Of a stretch of 7,519 bases of DNA, positions 6,021 to 7,519 are shown piece after piece. Location of the stretch: the NCBI GenBank assembly GCA_052273845.1, contig DAVZHM010000085.1, positions 1-7,519 of the forward strand. Reading direction: 5' to 3'. Source of the stretch: Fimenecus sp052273845 (GTDB lineage Bacteria > Bacillota > Clostridia > Oscillospirales > Acutalibacteraceae). The notes beneath the pieces are model-generated. The model had not been told where the DNA came from and made no database searches. It saw only the letters and a program-made list of their open reading frames with translations. A program made the translations under genes and the position numbers. Position 1 is the first letter of the stretch, and each line of letters opens with the position of its first letter.

Positions 6021-6851
6021 ATGGCTATAACTTTTTACTATAACGAAAGCAAAATACAGATATTTAAAATATCTTCAGAAATACTTGATGAAATTGTTCA
6101 AATGCATGCTCATACCAAAAACGGATATGAGCTTCATTATATTGATGACGGAAAAGGCATTTTGGAAACGGAAGACAAGCGATATAAATTATCAAAAAAC
6201 ACATTTTATATAACAGGTCCCAATGTTTTGCACAAGCAGATACCCGACCCTGAAAATCCAATGCACGAAATTTGTGTTTACCTTAAAATACCAAACGCCA
6301 AAAATGCGGACCGGGCTTTCCAATTATTTACTTCAAAATCGTTTTGGATAAGCAAAAGCAACCCTGCAATTCGCCATATATTCAAAATAATGGTGGAGGA
6401 AAACAACGATAAAGAACTCCTGAAAGAAAGCATCTTATCCTCCCTTACAATAAGGTTGATTGTTGAAATAACGAGATTATATTTTCCGAATGATACAAGT
6501 CCTGAAAATTATCTTGCAGAAATGGATTTAAACGAAAGCCGTTCATGGGTTTTAGACCAGCTGCTGCTTGAAGACTGCAGCAATGTAACACTTGAAGACT
6601 TTGCTAAAAGTATGGGCGTATGTTCAAGGCAGGCAGAGCGGATCATCAAAGATTATTACGGTTCTTCTTTCAAAAAACTCCGATATGAGGCAAAAATGGC
6701 TATGGCGGCAACCTTACTGGAACAGGAAAAAATCACGATTGAAGAATGCTCTGTGCGTTGCGGATATTCCTCTGTCAACGCTTTCGGTGCAGCCTTTAAA
6801 AACAAATTTAAAATATCGCCTAAAAAATATCAACAACTTCATAATGCATAA
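6021..6851 (+). CDS. AraC-family transcriptional regulator with N-terminal cupin sensor domain
   Basis: A 276-residue regulator. The N-terminal part (about 1-110) looks like an AraC-type cupin, with MHAHTKNGYELHYIDDG at about 28-44 (H29, H31, E37) and a later HK at 71-72, a fold that commonly binds a sugar. The C-terminal part (about 175-276) is the double helix-turn-helix: first helix pair around VTLEDFAKSMGVCSRQAERI (189-208), second around ITIEECSVRCGYSSVNAFGAAFKNKFKISPKKY (238-270), the latter matching the family's conserved end. The start ATG 6021 has GGGGTG at 6010-6015, 5 bases away. The frame is open up to 5895, but that stretch contains the promoter and operator. The gene is visibly AT-richer than the genes left of 3700. 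Divergence from the GH4 gene and the shared operator suggest it controls that gene in response to its sugar. Confidence 0.92.
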   Translation: MAITFYYNESKIQIFKISSEILDEIVQMHAHTKNGYELHYIDDGKGILETEDKRYKLSKNTFYITGPNVLHKQIPDPENPMHEICVYLKIPNAKNADRAFQLFTSKSFWISKSNPAIRHIFKIMVEENNDKELLKESILSSLTIRLIVEITRLYFPNDTSPENYLAEMDLNESRSWVLDQLLLEDCSNVTLEDFAKSMGVCSRQAERIIKDYYGSSFKKLRYEAKMAMAATLLEQEKITIEECSVRCGYSSVNAFGAAFKNKFKISPKKYQQLHNA

Positions 6852-7238
6852 AAACAGGGCGCCGGCTTGTATTCAATGAAGTCATAAGCGAAAGAAATCA
6901 GAAGTTGGATGCAAAGACGCGTTATATGGCGATTTTGGCGATGCCGGTGCTGCCGCGAAATGCGAGGGGAGCGCGTGTAGTTAAGTTACATTTTACAAAA
7001 GATTTTTCAATAAAAACAATGTGCTGATTGCAGAAAAGTAGGCATAGACCAATTTGCTCCGTGTCTACTTTCGCCCTTGCAATGCCGATTTTTCTGTGTT
7101 TTTAAATCACTTTCTTATAACCGCTCCGCATTTGCGTATCCTTTTCGTGGCGCGCTACAAGGGTTCTTTCTATGTCATTCTTCTCTTCTCGAAACGCACG
7201 AATTTTCTTGCCGTTGCTGTCATCGGCGCGACGGGCTA
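6852..7238. other. Non-coding stretch downstream of the regulator, no supported gene
   Basis: No frame here has a start with a ribosome binding site. One plus frame remains open to TGA 7025-7027 with a protein-like peptide (about MAILAMPVLPRNARGARVV from ATG 6926), and a minus frame is open and very charged, ending in TAA at 7102-7104. Both lack starts with signals. No terminator was found directly after the regulator's stop. This may be decayed coding sequence or a repeat. Confidence 0.5.
7035..7071. repeat. Imperfect hairpin-forming inverted repeat
   Basis: AAAGTAGGCA (7035-7044) pairs with TGTCTACTTT (7062-7071) over 10 positions with one G-U, around a 17-base loop. No clear T run follows on the plus strand; on the minus strand the stem ends in a short TTTTC. 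Role unknown. Confidence 0.45.
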
Positions 7239-7261
7239 AAAACGCTCCCCCGGAGCGTTTT
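7239..7261. terminator. Bidirectional rho-independent terminator
   Basis: A perfect 10-pair stem (7239-7248 with 7252-7261, AAAACGCTCC and its complement) encloses a 3-base CCC loop. T runs follow on both strands, five T on the minus strand. No recognised gene lies directly upstream on either strand, so the transcript it ends is unexplained; the structured minus-strand stretch to its right is the nearest candidate. Confidence 0.8.
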
Positions 7262-7262
7262 C

Positions 7263-7519
7263 CTAAGGCGAGGAGAATCGAACCCGATATGGTTTAAAAC
7301 GGTATCTTTCCGCTGAAACTGCGTTAAAAATCTCGCCATACGGCAGTATGGACTCGATTTTATGCCTTGTTTCAACAAAAATCTACTCGTTTTAAACTGC
7401 TCTGCACCGAAAATGCAAAGGTTGCGGATGGATTTTTGCTTTTGAAGCGCTTTGTCGGGCTGACCGCCCACAAGCGGTGAAAAAGGGAAAAGCCGCCGCA
7501 AAATCCAATTTTCGGCATA
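7263..7519 (-). repeat. Structured non-coding stretch, possible dispersed repeat or untranslated RNA
   Basis: On the minus strand this stretch ends directly at the terminator 7239-7261. It contains a perfect 10-base inverted repeat GTTTAAAACG (7292-7301) and CGTTTTAAAC (7388-7397), a 6-pair hairpin with a four-base loop (7336-7351), a 5-pair hairpin (7463-7478), a GGCGAG/CTCGCC pair (7267-7272 and 7332-7337), and a T-arm-like GGGTTCGATTCTC (7273-7285). Several frames are open across it but none has a start with a binding site. I have an unverified impression that this block recurs in Clostridia genomes. Confidence 0.35.

Noticed and set aside
7267..7300. tRNA 3' end on the minus strand
   Set aside because: Has the GGTTCGATTC loop motif, but the T stem pairs at only three of five positions, there is no CCA and no other arm can be built.
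7054..7316. Two plus-strand open frames of 61 and 79 codons
   Set aside because: No ribosome binding site, mutually overlapping, and the longer one reads through the terminator.
7220..7501. 93-codon open frame on the minus strand
   Set aside because: TTG start with no ribosome binding site, runs through the terminator 7239-7261, and the peptide has no recognisable domain; more likely a frame open by chance in a structured repeat.

Overview
The window looks like a chromosomal segment of a low-to-mid GC Gram-positive, most likely a gut-type member of the Clostridia (Oscillospiraceae/Ruminococcaceae-like). This is inferred from strong AGGAGG-type ribosome binding sites, sigma-A promoters with near-consensus TTGACA and TATAAT boxes at 17-base spacing, short U-tailed terminators, and protein families such as a clostridial small basic protein and a DUF3795-type Cys-rich protein. 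No rRNA, confident tRNA, CRISPR array, insertion sequence or phage gene is visible.

Layout. Positions 1-1310 carry two minus-strand genes: a 61-residue Ala/Gly/Lys-rich small protein (3-188) and upstream of it a GT2 membrane glycosyltransferase of the GtrB/DPM1-like type (280-1245), driven by a near-perfect promoter at 1276-1304. Divergent from it is trmL (1443-1946, plus), with its own promoter at 1380-1408. trmL converges on a 95-residue small protein (2055-2342, minus), and the two share a bidirectional terminator (1988-2031). Divergent again is a dGTPase-like HD phosphohydrolase (2466-3659, plus), followed by a DUF3795-type protein (3749-4201, plus).

A second bidirectional terminator (4289-4329) separates this housekeeping-like block from a sugar-utilisation module: a GH4 NAD-dependent glycosidase (4463-5827, minus) divergent from an AraC-family regulator (6021-6851, plus). 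The divergent spacer holds the best regulatory signal in the window: four GACA/TGTC half-sites in exact two-fold symmetry at 5905-5938, directly against the weak -35 region of the glycosidase promoter. This suggests the AraC protein activates the glycosidase gene and perhaps controls itself. A short coding remnant just downstream of the glycosidase (4339-4461) suggests the module once had another gene.

From 6852 to the end there is no gene I can support. It contains a hairpin (7035-7071), a clean bidirectional terminator (7239-7261), and a structured minus-strand stretch with a tRNA T-arm-like motif. This could be a dispersed intergenic repeat or an untranslated RNA. I see no clear new defence or mobile system. 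The most informative points are the symmetric operator, the unusual CDAP signature of the GH4 enzyme, and the unexplained 3' region.
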